Shown: piece after piece, positions 33,831-44,636 of the stretch
Layout: the number at the start of each line of letters is the position of its first letter
How positions within the stretch are numbered: position 1 is the first letter of the stretch
NCBI GenBank assembly: GCA_951640165.1
Contig: OX621237.1
Location: 18,910,001 to 18,974,000 of the forward strand
Reading direction: 5' to 3'
Length of the DNA stretch: 64,000 bases
From: Pseudoips prasinana
Taxonomy: Eukaryota; Arthropoda; Insecta; Lepidoptera; Nolidae
The notes under the pieces: generated by a model
What the model was told of the DNA's origin: nothing
Databases searched by the model: none
What the model saw: only the letters and a program-made list of their open reading frames with translations
Position numbers and translations under genes: made by a program

Positions 33831-34259
33831 TATGGAAAGCAAAATATTTTGTGTAGTTACTAGGTACTTCATTATCACACTGAAGATTTTGAATCATATT
33901 AAAATATAATAATAATTTATTTCCAAAAACTTAATTTTAGTTTACAAAATACTTATGTTTAGCTAAAATATTTTATAACATACAAATAAGTTAGGCATCT
34001 GTAACCGAACTAGGCAAAGCCTGTATTAATAGGTATGTACAAAAATATATGACATTTGACACCAGAGGTCGCGAAATCGAAATGTCGACAAGGGAGTAGT
34101 AATATGCTGCTTAACTTGAAAAAAAAATTAATTAAGACCAGTATGATGCCCTAATTGCTACTTGCTTAAATATTACATAGTTTGTTTACCAACAATTATT
34201 GCGATATATGAAATTACTAATGATTAAGATGGCTTTAATAAACAGTGTTCACGCACTAC
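33831..34259. other. AT-rich spacer
   Basis: A SINE scrap (GAACTAGGCAAAGCCTGTAT) lies at about 34004. The last bases before 34268 hold the target site of the MULE. Confidence 0.4.
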
Positions 34260-34267
34260 GCTGCATC

Positions 34268-34778
34268 GTGTGCTTCAAGCTGTAATCCTCATATTTGAAA
34301 TCTTAATGAAAACGAATTTTGACAACGCAATAAAATAGTCCTGAAATAGTCATAAATAGTCATACATATCAGATAAATAGTCGCATTATAGTTTCGGCGT
34401 TATAGCTATAGGTCAATGAGGATTATGGCTTGAACATCAAGCTGTAATCCTCATCTCTAGTGCAAGCAAACGGTAAAGTCTATCGAACTGGTTTAGGTTC
34501 CAAAAAATAGTCATGAAATAGTCATAACGATATGCCAAATCTCAAAAATAGTCAATAAAAGAATCCAGAGATATAAAGGTACCCTGATGAGGGTTATGGC
34601 TTGAACATTTGAAAACTTCAAATTTCTCCGGAACGCCTGCGATTTTTGGTTTGAAGTTGGTGCCAAAAAATAGTCATGAAATAGTCCTATGAAGTGAAAA
34701 TAAATTTGAGCTGATTTATTTTAAAAATAAAAAGTTTTTATTTTCCCTACATTTCTATGGATGTACAGTCGTGTACAA
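34268..34778 (+). repeat. Left terminal inverted repeat of the MULE
   Basis: It begins GTGTGCTTCAAGCTGTAATC. Inside are at least eight AATAGTC units, and a motif near GAGGATTATGGCTTGA that occurs in both orientations, including a small hairpin at 34417-34454. I noticed only a few single-base differences from the right copy. Confidence 0.9.
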
Positions 34779-36437
34779 CATTTATAAAGCTTGTATGGAG
34801 TACTACACACAAATATATTTATTGGTGAAAAAAGTTCTATAGATGTTACAGGTTTAGTTACAGATGCTAGCACAACAAGCTACTACAATCTGTTAAAGTT
34901 CTTTAATAGATTTTCAACTTTATTTTTAATGCTTTAAAGTTAAAAACGTTTTAAAGAAATTTGATAGATTGATAAAAAAAATAGATTGAAAGATAGTTTG
35001 ATGTGGGGCGCCTGAACAAGTTTCTCTGTATTCTACCTACCACAATAGTGGTATACCAATATTAAGGTTATGAAACAAAGTTCAAATAAGAAATTATTAC
35101 ATTATGAAATAATTACGAACTAACAACTAATACTATTTTTGTCACACAAACACTAAGTATTACCTAATAATAAACATATATTTATCAATTATAAACTCTT
35201 TGTTAAATAACTAACTTGAAATCGATGGATGAGATCTATGTCACTCTGGTGGTGTTGACGGAGACGGAACATGTGCGAGCGAGATAGCGTGTCTCTCTCT
35301 AATGTTGTGGGTCGCAGGCCGACGAATATGCAATGCGTGCGATGTATGGATAACGGAGCGCAGCTACAAATAGTAGCATCGTTAAGGTAGGCCGCGGTAT
35401 GGCGACATCTATATCCACTTCACCCAATGTTCATTTCTAATAGTAAATACTCAAGTTAGGTACTTTAAAAAATATCGAAATCGTATGGGTTTGCCTACAG
35501 ACTTCCCTCGGTTTCTCCAGGATTTCATCATCACATCCCAACTTCCGTGCCATAGGACCATAGGATCTGGAGTATACCCTGTTAAACAAATAAAGAATTT
35601 TACAAATCGGTCGCGCCGTCTTCAGGTAAGTGAGTAATAAAAACACATACAGGCCAATTAAGGACCTTCTTGCGAAGTCATTTAAAAATCGATGTACCTA
35701 CAATGTGTACAATATACATTCACAGAAAAAAAATCCAGCTGAACATACATATAACCACCCCTGTGTTTTAATAAATAGTATTTATTTATTTATCGCTAAC
35801 ATTTCGTGGGCGCAGAAATATCGCCGCGCGCCATCGCGCCACCACCGAGCGCTGATAGTTCTAAAACCGGCAATTGGCTACAATTGCATTATACGAATCG
35901 GAATTATTTAATAAATTCAATTCAAATAATATAATTCAATAATAGAATGATGTATATGTGCAGTGTAATTGTTTATATATATTTGTGTGAGTCCGTTTCG
36001 CGAAATCGATGTAAGTATTACGTTACTAATTATGTTTATAAAATAATTATTTTTAAATACCATATACAAAACCATTGGCGTCATTTAGCTCCTAGTTCTT
36101 TAACCATATTGAAGAAGATGGGATCATAACATTACATATAGGTACTTGCTATTAGCTCTGGATATATTTTAAATATCTTTTTTTTTGCGTTTTTTTATTT
36201 TTATTATGTATCTTTTAACTACATTTACATAATATCTTCATACTTCCCTTGTACTTCATTACTTATTTATTAGTACCTAAACATTACGACGCAAATTAAG
36301 ATGGCACCACTGCTTCATTTCGAGTAAAGCGCTTTTGTTTCTCGGGATTGGTCACATAGCGCTATCCTTGTCTTCACTCAAACGCAGCGATCGCAGTGTG
36401 ATGGGCTGGAGTTTGTTTTGCTTGTTATCAAGTTCAG
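34779..36437. other. MULE leader region
   Basis: This is mostly AT-rich. It includes a degraded repeat at about 35470-35650 and a more GC-rich part at 35800-35880. A promoter-like segment with GTTCAGTT initiator-type sequence lies at about 36428. It was probably part of the element's 5' UTR. Confidence 0.4.
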
Positions 36438-38318
36438 TTGAATGTAAGTCAAGGTTACAAGGATAACGTGTGTCGTCGCTTGTTGCATTTGCATAATATT
36501 GAGAAAATGGCTATTTGGTCCAGTGATAAGGAAATTCAACCAAAAAAGTATTTTTACAGAAGAATTGATGAAAAAAGTCCAAATTGTTTTTATAATGTTA
36601 AGCGGAGATTACCTATCAACAAATGGACTAATTACATTCAGCTACAGCTTTGGAAGGCATTCCGTCTAGTTTGTACGTGGTGCTTTCGTAATAACTGGGC
36701 GAAGAGCGATTATGAAGTTAACTGCAATGGTTATTGTAATCAATGTCGCGCAAATATATCACTAACTTCTCATTTAAAAACAGAAAATTTAATTGAAGTC
36801 AAATGTACAATTACTAAGTGGAATAAAGATAGTAAACATTCCACAAACATAAAAAATCAGATTAGATCAAATTACAGAGAGAAATTAGCACAGACTTTAC
36901 AGAATGAATCAGCAGCTTCGGTTCGATACAAAATGGCTGCCAAATTAATGACAGCAAATGATAAGGAACCTCCAGTTTTGCCAAAATTACATACTGTACA
37001 GCAAATAAAGTACGAAAGTAGAATGGCAGAACATTTTCATGCAAATCCTATTTTATCCCTTGCAGCAATGAGTGAAACACCGCCATTTAATAAATGTGTT
37101 AGATTTGTGTCAGCTAAACCATTTTTTACATTTTATTGGACTGAAGATCAAACAAAGTATTATAAAAAATGTCAAAATGAGTTAAATTACGTTAGGGTTT
37201 CAATAGACGCTACGGGTTCAATATTTCATAAAAATCTTCGACCAATAATCAACGAACACACACAGTTAGCCTTCGAAACCCAAGGACCACTATTTTTGTA
37301 CGTTATGATGACAGACACAACTGTTAACAGTAGCGTTCCTATTTCCCAAGCCATTTCTGAAAGTCATAATATGGAAACAATAATCAACTGGCTTCGTGCA
37401 TGGTTATCAGACGGCAAATCTCCCAATGAGGTAGTTACGGACGATTCAGCAGCGCTAATCGGTGCAGTAGTAAAAGTTTTTTGTGGACTGAAATCTACTA
37501 ATGAATATTTGAAACACTGTTTTCAATTATTAGAATCAAAAGTAACACAATTACCTAAATGTTATGTTCGGCTTGACACCTCGCATTTTATAAATGCTTT
37601 GTACAATCAATCGATATTTAAGAATGTAGACAAAAGAGTTGCAAATTTTTATATTAATTGCATCAAGGCTATTAAAAAATCTACTTCATACGATGAAGTT
37701 AAATCAATAATAAAAAATATGTTTGTCGTAGCTAATCACAAATATCGGGGTAGTAACCTCAACGGACAGGAAACACGGTGTGAGCTGTCAATAAGGACAT
37801 TGAAAAGACCTTTCTTGGCCACTACTCCAATCTCTGACAATAACACTGATTTAATACAAGCAAAACTCTCAACAAATGACTGCAATCTTCCCTCAAATGT
37901 TAGAATCTGGGAAGAATCTGTTAAGGATGAGAAGAATCCACTAACTGTATTTTATGAGGAGATTGAAAGTGTAGAAAACTTGATAATTCTACTTGACGAT
38001 GAGGAAATTACTGATATTGAAAATTTGTATTATTTGCCAAATTTAAAAGATACACTGCTTAGACTACTTAAAAAATTGCCTCTTTGGGGAAATGTTATGA
38101 ACAATTTTTATAAAACAAATGACAGTGCCCCTAGCAGTTCAAACGTAGAAAATTATTTTAAAGATGTAAAAAGGTTATTCTTTAAGACTAATGTGACCAA
38201 ATACAGAGTTGACGAGTTTGTCATTAAACATCACCCATTAATATCCGGCGCTCTTTGCTTAGCAACAAACAAATTAAACGAAATAGTGGGAAGTGAAGAA
38301 CAAAATGAAGTAAAATAA
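36438..38318 (+). CDS. MULE transposase
   Basis: There are 626 codons from the first Met; a Met at 36504 (context GAAAATGG) is an equally likely start. A Cys cluster (CTWCF at 79-83, then CNGYCNQC at 96-103) looks like a zinc-binding DNA-recognition domain. Candidate catalytic residues are Asp257 (VSIDATGSI), Asp335 or 336 (VVTDDSAALIGAV) and Glu571 (SSSNVENYFKDV), in MULE-like order, with CYVRLDTSHF between them. Such enzymes excise the element and insert it with 8-10 bp duplications. The frame ends at a TAA (38316-38318), but the same frame then stays open for another 340 codons (see next entry), so the stop may be a mutation or a regulated terminus. Confidence 0.85.
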   Translation: MNVSQGYKDNVCRRLLHLHNIEKMAIWSSDKEIQPKKYFYRRIDEKSPNCFYNVKRRLPINKWTNYIQLQLWKAFRLVCTWCFRNNWAKSDYEVNCNGYCNQCRANISLTSHLKTENLIEVKCTITKWNKDSKHSTNIKNQIRSNYREKLAQTLQNESAASVRYKMAAKLMTANDKEPPVLPKLHTVQQIKYESRMAEHFHANPILSLAAMSETPPFNKCVRFVSAKPFFTFYWTEDQTKYYKKCQNELNYVRVSIDATGSIFHKNLRPIINEHTQLAFETQGPLFLYVMMTDTTVNSSVPISQAISESHNMETIINWLRAWLSDGKSPNEVVTDDSAALIGAVVKVFCGLKSTNEYLKHCFQLLESKVTQLPKCYVRLDTSHFINALYNQSIFKNVDKRVANFYINCIKAIKKSTSYDEVKSIIKNMFVVANHKYRGSNLNGQETRCELSIRTLKRPFLATTPISDNNTDLIQAKLSTNDCNLPSNVRIWEESVKDEKNPLTVFYEEIESVENLIILLDDEEITDIENLYYLPNLKDTLLRLLKKLPLWGNVMNNFYKTNDSAPSSSNVENYFKDVKRLFFKTNVTKYRVDEFVIKHHPLISGALCLATNKLNEIVGSEEQNEVK

Positions 38319-39341
38319 GATAACAAGAATAATGAAAAAAATACAGAAGAGATTGACAAAGCATTTTATGACAATTCAATATTTAGAAAAGATCCAAAGT
38401 ACACAGAGAACTGGCGGGGTTTAGTAACGACTAAAAAGAAGAAAACAAATGGAAGTAATCGTCGTATTCGGTTACATGTTCTAAAAAATGGTAGCCTTGC
38501 CACTTCAGGAACTTCTGAGATCATTTTTAGCAATACTTGTGCATTTGATTCCCTCATACAAAGTTTGTCAATAGCTTTCTTAGACAGACCATCAATTAGA
38601 AAGTACATTATAGAACAAAAAAATGATTTATCAACATTAATCAAGAGTTTAATATCGTATAAAAATATAAAACGCAAGGGAGACAGACTACTTAAAAATA
38701 GACCAATCGGAAACTCAAAAACACCAAAACCTATAGAAATTTATACCATACGTTCAAGAGTATTAAAAAATATTTATAGGGATGAGATACCGACAAATGT
38801 GACCACAGTAAACTGTGAAAGCAATATTACAAAAGTTGTCGATAACTTAAAAGAATACGGACTTTACAGTGCTGAACGATTCTTAAAGTGTACAAATGTA
38901 GATTGCAAAGTAAATGAAAATCCCGCTAAGAAATGTAATTACATTCCACTTAATATTGAAATGATTACAACTGAAGGTTTCAAGATGCTGCATGAAGCAG
39001 CTTTAATTTATGATGAAGATAGATCTTGTAAATTTGAAACTTGTAGTGGTAAAAATGCTTACCATTACGAATTACAAAATTTGATATTTTTCGAAATTCA
39101 TGATACTAGTCCATGTAACATTAATGACATACCCAAAGACTTGAAAATTAAAGGTTTTTCTTACAAAATACTTTCTGTCATTGACTATACAGGAACCGCT
39201 GGCAGTATAGGACACTACACGTGTAAAGGCTATCGCGCAACTACAAAAGTATGGAACTGTTTTGATGATTTAAAATCCAAAAATACTAGTTTTAATTCCT
39301 CTAATATTTTACCTCATTGCCTTATTTACACAAAGATATAG
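38319..39341 (+). CDS. USP-like cysteine protease domain of the MULE
   Basis: This is in the same frame as the transposase, directly after its TAA, and is open for 340 codons plus stop. It has a Cys box (SNTCAFDSLIQSL, Cys about residue 701 if numbered from the transposase Met). A Cys-pair region follows (KCTNVDCKVNENPAKKC and SCKFETCSGKNAYHYELQNL), and then a His box (GHYTCKGYRATTKVWNCFDD, His about 926). The order Cys box, zinc-like Cys pairs, and GHY...W.CFDD matches ubiquitin-specific proteases (peptidase C19). It has no strong Met at its start, so it was probably translated as a fusion. Function is inferred: it may remove ubiquitin-like tags or act on the transposase. Confidence 0.65.
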   Translation, partial: DNKNNEKNTEEIDKAFYDNSIFRKDPKYTENWRGLVTTKKKKTNGSNRRIRLHVLKNGSLATSGTSEIIFSNTCAFDSLIQSLSIAFLDRPSIRKYIIEQKNDLSTLIKSLISYKNIKRKGDRLLKNRPIGNSKTPKPIEIYTIRSRVLKNIYRDEIPTNVTTVNCESNITKVVDNLKEYGLYSAERFLKCTNVDCKVNENPAKKCNYIPLNIEMITTEGFKMLHEAALIYDEDRSCKFETCSGKNAYHYELQNLIFFEIHDTSPCNINDIPKDLKIKGFSYKILSVIDYTGTAGSIGHYTCKGYRATTKVWNCFDDLKSKNTSFNSSNILPHCLIYTKI

Positions 39342-39345
39342 TTGG

Positions 39346-39546
39346 ACTAGCTGCTGTTACCCGTGATCCGCGTACCCGTAATTACCCGTAACCCGCGTAA
39401 TTTTTGGATCGGGATAAAATGTAGCCCATGTCCTTCTTCAGGGTTCCATCTATCTATATACCAAAATTCATTAAAATCGATTGAGCAGTTTAGGAGTGAA
39501 ACATAACAGACAGATAGTTAGTTTCGCATTTATAATATTAGTAAGC
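39346..39546 (+). repeat. Common lepidopteran short repeat nested in the MULE
   Basis: It contains AACCCGCGTAATTTTTGGAT, then TACCAAAATTCATTAAAATC and ends TTCGCATTTATAATATTAGT. This architecture is shared by many dispersed elements in Lepidoptera. It starts just after the protease stop codon. Confidence 0.6.
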
Positions 39547-40323
39547 ATTAGAGATCTTAACAATAATACAAAATTTGTTTTTTTTTTTGTACTTTAGGAT
39601 AAGTTCATTACTTTTGGAGTACATTGTACAGACCTATTAGGAAGGCGCCAATAATTGTTAGATATATTTTTTTTATTTAGGGTAATCTGCATCTGTATAG
39701 AATATGACAGTACTAGTCCATAAGAGTTTCTAACAATGACAATATTGTATTTATTACCAATAATTGTTACTTGCTCATTATCTAAAAAGTGCTATTTTTA
39801 TACCTATATAATAATAGAACATTGCTGTGATTATACCAATGAAACAACTGTGATTATTATGATTAAAACTTGTTTTAGTAGTAGTAAGTTTTTAAGACTG
39901 ACAGATATTATGATTGTTTACACTTTAATTAGTATTTGCTTTTATTCGATGTAAGTAATTAAAAGTTGTTGATATTCTAGGTGTCTGATTAGTTTATTGA
40001 ATTTGTGATTTTAGAAAATGCACTCAATCTACCAGCGCCATCTATTGAAATTTTCTAGAAACAAACTGAATGGACTAATCCAACACCAATAGATATTGAA
40101 CTGTGATAATTGTGATTAAAACAAATTGCTGTGATACATGTACTGAGATTTAAACAGTTTTGTACATATTTGCAAGCCTTCGATTGTAATAAATAATATA
40201 TACAAATTGTAATGTTTGTTTTTTTTTTAATTATAACAGCTGGCATGTAAAACACTAATTGGAAGTAATTTATAATATATAAAGCGGAATATTTCAGAAT
40301 AATATTATATGAAGTTACAAATT

Positions 40324-40834
40324 TTGTACACGACTGTACATCCATAGAAATGTAGGGAAAATAAAAACTTTTTATTTTTAAAATAAATCAGCTCAAATTT
40401 ATTTTCACTTCATAGGACTATTTCATGACTATTTTTTGGCACCAACTTCAAACCAAAAATCGCAGGCGTTCCGGAGAAATTTGAAGTTTTCAAATGTTCA
40501 AGCCATAATCCTCATCAGGGTACCTTTATATCTCTGGATTCTTTTATTGACTATTTTTGAGATTTGGCATATCGTTATGACTATTTCATGACTATTTTTT
40601 GGAACCTAAACCAGTTCGATAGACTTTACCGTTTGCTTGCACTAGAGATGAGGATTACAGCTTGATGTTCAAGCCATAATCCTCATTGACCTATAGCTAT
40701 AACGCCGAAACTATAATGCGACTATTTATCTGATATGTATGACTATTTATGACTATTTCAGGACTATTTTTTTGCGTTGTCAAAATTCGTTTTCATTAAG
40801 ATTTCAAATATGAGGATTACAGCTTGAAGCACAC
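40324..40834 (-). repeat. Right terminal inverted repeat of the MULE
   Basis: It is the complement of 34268-34778 and the same length (511 bp), ending GCTTGAAGCACAC at 40834. Confidence 0.9.
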
Positions 40835-40863
40835 GCTGCATCACTACGTTAGAACACGCACTC

Positions 40864-41034
40864 GTGCGTGTTCTAACGTTGCTTGTAAGTATCTCCGTTT
40901 GTATAGAAAACACGCACAGTCCAACACACAGAACATGCATCTGCATGAAACGCGTGGATGCAGTTTCAGTGTGTTGGACTGTGCGTGTTTTCTATACAAA
41001 CGGAGATACTTACAAGCAACGTCAGAACACGCAC
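40864..41034. mobile_element. MITE with about 75-bp inverted repeats
   Basis: Its ends start GTGCGTGTTCT, and both arms contain CGTTGCTTGTAAGTATCTCC and GTATAGAAAACACGCACAGT in mirror orientation. It is 171 bp and non-coding. It lies 30 bp right of the MULE end. Confidence 0.8.
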
Positions 41035-41206
41035 TACGCTGCATCATGCGGGGCAGTGTGCCAGCCAATCGCCTTACTACCTACCTACTTTATAGTTAAA
41101 TCTACATGCTTATATTAATAGCTATTAAAAGTTTTCGTAACTAATATCCAGGTCCATCAACATATGATTGTTCTACCTTAACACTATACTAATAGGCCTA
41201 AACATT

Positions 41207-41368
41207 ACAGACGCTAGCGCATCCAGCTACCCCAATCTGTCAAATTTCTTTAATTGATTGTCAACTTTATCACATAAGCATCTGTCAAATTCCCAAATTG
41301 AAAGTGAAGATTCACTTTCAATTGGAGAAATTGACAGATTGGGGTAGCTTGATGTGCTGGTGTCTCTT
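41207..41368. mobile_element. MITE, second family
   Basis: Mirrored ends carry AGCTACCCCAATCTGTCAA and the complement, with related outer parts (AGACGCTAGCGCATC and the complement of AGACACCAGCACATC). It belongs to the same family as 62011-62153. Confidence 0.75.
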
Positions 41369-41483
41369 CTTAGATTAATTATTACGGAGACACACTCAAA
41401 CAGTATCAAAGCAGCACCGTGCAAATGTGTACCTAAGCCTTATTAATATATTTACAAAGTGAGCTTTCCTATTATGTAATACC

Positions 41484-42630
41484 TTTTTTTTTTTTTTTTT
41501 TGATAAGGCAGGGGGAATGCTAATGCATGCCACCCCCAAAAAGTGTCTGCGGGTGGGTATGTCGGACTCGCACCGACTAAACCTAACCTGCCGTGGACTT
41601 CTTCTGGCGCCTGATAGGGGGAGCCCCGGGAACGCGGGTATGCTGCTCCGGTGCCCCCCTTTTGCGCCGTGTCCCAGGTGGTCGGGACACGCACCCGGGG
41701 AGAGCTGTGGGTTGCCCTCCCCATTTGCCGACTCCTGCCAGTACGGCACAGCGACTGCGCCACAAACAGTTCGCTGTCTTCCCGGGGCTGCTTGCACGTG
41801 GCGGCAGTAGAGGACACTTCTCATACTGCCACCGCAGCCCCGAGGGGAGTTGGGCTAACGGCTGCCGCCGCCACCCCGACGCCTCCTCCGCCTACGAGCG
41901 GGATCGGCTCTTTCCCGATCCCGTTCGGCGGCCTCCTTCTGCAGCAGAACTGCCTCACAAAAGGAGACCACGGCGTCCCATTTGGTGGAGTCGCCAGCCA
42001 GCATCGCATACACGACTGCTGGCGGCGAAAGATCCCGTCCGATCTCAGCGACCAGGACTCGTCTCTCGGCCTCCCAGGCCGGGCACTCCTCCAGCGTATG
42101 CTGGGCAGAGTCCAGGTCGCTCCCGCAATGGTGACAATGTGTCGTCACTTCTCGGCCGATCCGGCACAGATACTCACCGAAACACCCGTGTCCGGTGAGT
42201 ATCTGTGTCAGTCTGTAGGTGACGCAACCGCCCTTCCTTCCCACCCAGGCCTCGAGGTGAGGCAGGATAGCACCGACGGCACGTTGGCGCGCGTTCAGCC
42301 GCAACTCAAGCCTTGCGCGCCACTGTGTTAGTACGCGCCGGTGTGCATCCCGCCTATAGGCAACGAGCGTCTGCTCTGGCGCCTCACCGCTCTCCCGGCG
42401 GACGCGGATCTCGGTGTAAACCGTCGCGTCGACTGCCGCCAGGAGATCAAACGGCGGAAAGCGCGCCAGGACTGTCGCCGCCTCAAAGGATACCGTCCGG
42501 TATCCTCGTGCGATCCGTATGGCCACCACACGCTGCAGGCTGTTCAAAATAGCCCTGCAGCGGGAGGCGCCCGTCAGGCGTTCAGACCAGACGGGCGCCC
42601 CATAAAGGACCATGGATCGCACGACACATC
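41484..42630 (-). mobile_element. 5'-truncated R1-clade LINE
   Basis: The minus-strand element has an A tail (T run at 41486-41502) and is flanked by a perfect 10-base duplication ATGTAATACC (41474-41483 and 42631-42640). It is GC-rich against an AT-rich background, which points to recent arrival. Confidence 0.9.
41855..42622 (-). pseudogene. R1-type LINE ORF2 carboxyl end
   Basis: The open frame of 255 codons reads like the R1-clade ORF2 tail. It begins GAPVWSERLTGASRCRAIL, then VVAIRIARGYRTVSFEAA, LTQILTGHGCFGEYLCRIGR and the CCHC-type motif CHHCGSDLDSAQHTLEECPAW, and ends in an Arg-rich tail. Endonuclease and RT were lost by 5' truncation. The frame itself is unbroken. Confidence 0.85.
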
Positions 42631-42640
42631 ATGTAATACC

Positions 42641-44204
42641 TACATTTTAATTTCCTTTACTTGAACTGGTAGTTTAAGGTAGGGCCTAAATGATGTAGCC
42701 ATCATACGCATACGATTGTTTCGTTTGAGCATTCGGAGTCAGCTTTTAGCGCCAGATTGATACGAGACGCAAAATATAGGGGTGTTTAATATGTCAATGC
42801 CAAAATGGGAAAAGTTTTATAGAAGCTATCTACCTCCAACTAATATTATTACACTACAGAGTGACAAGAGTATTGGAATTTTCATTGAATCGGTTATTTT
42901 GGAAGTGGCGCAAGTCACACATTATGGTGAAAATGAGTTATGAATGTAGTTCTTTTTCTTTATTTATTTATTAACCATTTATATAATTACATTATAAAAG
43001 TTGTTCATGTGTGTTGTGTGTACCAAAAACCTCAGGTTTGTCCGTACCGTATCTATGGCCTCCACATAATTATTTCTGAATGGTGTTAGTCCGCGATTTC
43101 AGCTACGAGTTATCACAGCTTCATTCAACAATTTAATTTAGAAGCTATTATTTTGAAATGGGCGGAAGTGCTGGACCAACGCTCTTTTCAAAATAAATAC
43201 TCTAAGTTTCACTTTCTCAGACATAACCATTGAGTTAAACAAATAGAGAAGCAAACCTCATTATGGCGTATCGCAAAGTGTCGCCACTACTTAACAGTGG
43301 CGACGTAGCTTTGAAACCACTAAACATTTAGAATCTATCTATCTTACACTACGTCCTAGGTAGGCGGTTCAAAGCGAACGTGATTATGAAGCGGTGACAC
43401 GCGAATTCAATGCGATGCATTATATATATATATGCGGTGCGACGCGACGGCTAGGTATGCCTCCTATCCGCCACCGACGCCGCTAAAACCGCATCCTGTT
43501 CGCGTGAAAATATCAAGCCAGATGATCGCGTTCGCTTCATTTCGCGCCGCTTCGCACCACAACCCACGCGCGTTTTGTCACGTAGGACACGTCAATAGTT
43601 TTTGTCATGTGGTATTGCTTACCATAGAAAATTTACCCAATTATATTTTAAAAACAAGATTTTTTAAAGCTATACCTATTGTAATAACATAAATTGTTAA
43701 AAGTATGTATTTCTTATTAAATGAAGTAAGAATAAGTAATTAAATAAATAAGGTTTCAATATTTTTTATTGTTCCTATTTAAATCCAATAATTCCCCGTG
43801 CGGAAACCGGGTCCATCGCGTGGTAGAGGAGGTAACACCCGACAGAGTCTGAGACTTGCGACTCAGACGTAGGTTTAAGGGCGGCCCCGTGCGATGCATC
43901 TACGCTCACCTTCTCTGTCTCTCAGTGTTCCCCTCTCTTTCTAGCCAAATTTGGTATGATCCTAATAATGCCACTTTGGATACTCATTCTAATATAGAAC
44001 TGACTGAAGTTCTCGGTAATCCTAAGTCTTTGAATAGGTTGTAGAGGGATTTTGCTGGTAGACCCCTCGCACCCACTCTTTGTTCAAACTGTGAAAATCG
44101 TCACCGGTATGGCTTTACGCTGTATGGAAAATTATTACTATACTGTTGACTATAAATTATAAGAAAAAAATCAGTTAGTAAAGAGTCAAAATATGTTGAT
44201 TTTT
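42641..44204. other. Non-coding stretch with unassigned segments
   Basis: A (TA)n run and a GC-richer part lie at 43420-43600. At 43790-44050 a segment begins CCCCGTGCGGAAACCGGGTC and reads like the 5' or 3' part of some LINE, but no motif decides it. No gene is supported. Confidence 0.35.
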
Positions 44205-44480
44205 ATAATAACACGGCCCGGTACGTGCTTCGCTACGTATAAGGTATAGTAATAAAATTAATGATTATTAAGTTCATTTATTCAAACAAAAAAATATTTT
44301 AAATTGCTAAAAGATATTGATTTTCAATTTTTCAAGACTTTTTTTTTAATTTTCACTACTTACAAACCTTCCCTGGACTTCCACGAATAATTCAAGACCA
44401 AAATTAGCCAAATCGGTAAAGGCGTTGTTGAGTTATAACATTACAACGAAAAGTGGCATTGATTTTTATATATATAGATT
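44205..44480 (+). repeat. Lepidopteran dispersed repeat
   Basis: It begins ACGGCCCGGTACGTGCTTCG, includes AAATTAGCCAAATCGGTAAA and ends with a TATATAT run. This layout is typical of short dispersed elements in Lepidoptera. Confidence 0.5.
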
Positions 44481-44636
44481 ATTAATTGGGCAATAACAAC
44501 TGTAGAAGATGGATGTTTTATTTTATGCTTAGAGATTGTTCACAGTTAATGACCGATTCAATCAAATCAGAAATGGGTGTAAAATTTGGGTGAAGCATCT
44601 ACTTCTACATTACTTTAGCAACTAAAAACACATAAC

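Larger units (their letters stand above)
34268..40834 (+). mobile_element. Mutator-like (MULE) transposon, NOF/Phantom-like
   Basis: The 6567-bp element has 511-bp terminal inverted repeats that appear nearly identical, and an exact 8-bp target duplication GCTGCATC (34260-34267 and 40835-40842). The length of the duplication and the transposase type fit the MULE superfamily. Long inverted repeats recall the NOF/Phantom group, which is an inference. Between the repeats are about 1.6 kb of leader, a transposase gene that continues after one stop codon into a protease-like domain, and a 3' segment with a nested short repeat. Confidence 0.88.

Noticed and set aside
34268..40834. Maverick/Polinton element
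   Set aside because: Long inverted ends fit, but there is no polymerase B, integrase or capsid gene, the target duplication is 8 bp and the element is too short. A MULE fits better.
41593..42331. Plus-strand frames of about 200 codons
   Set aside because: They are antisense to the GC-rich R1-type LINE coding region on the minus strand and have no motifs.
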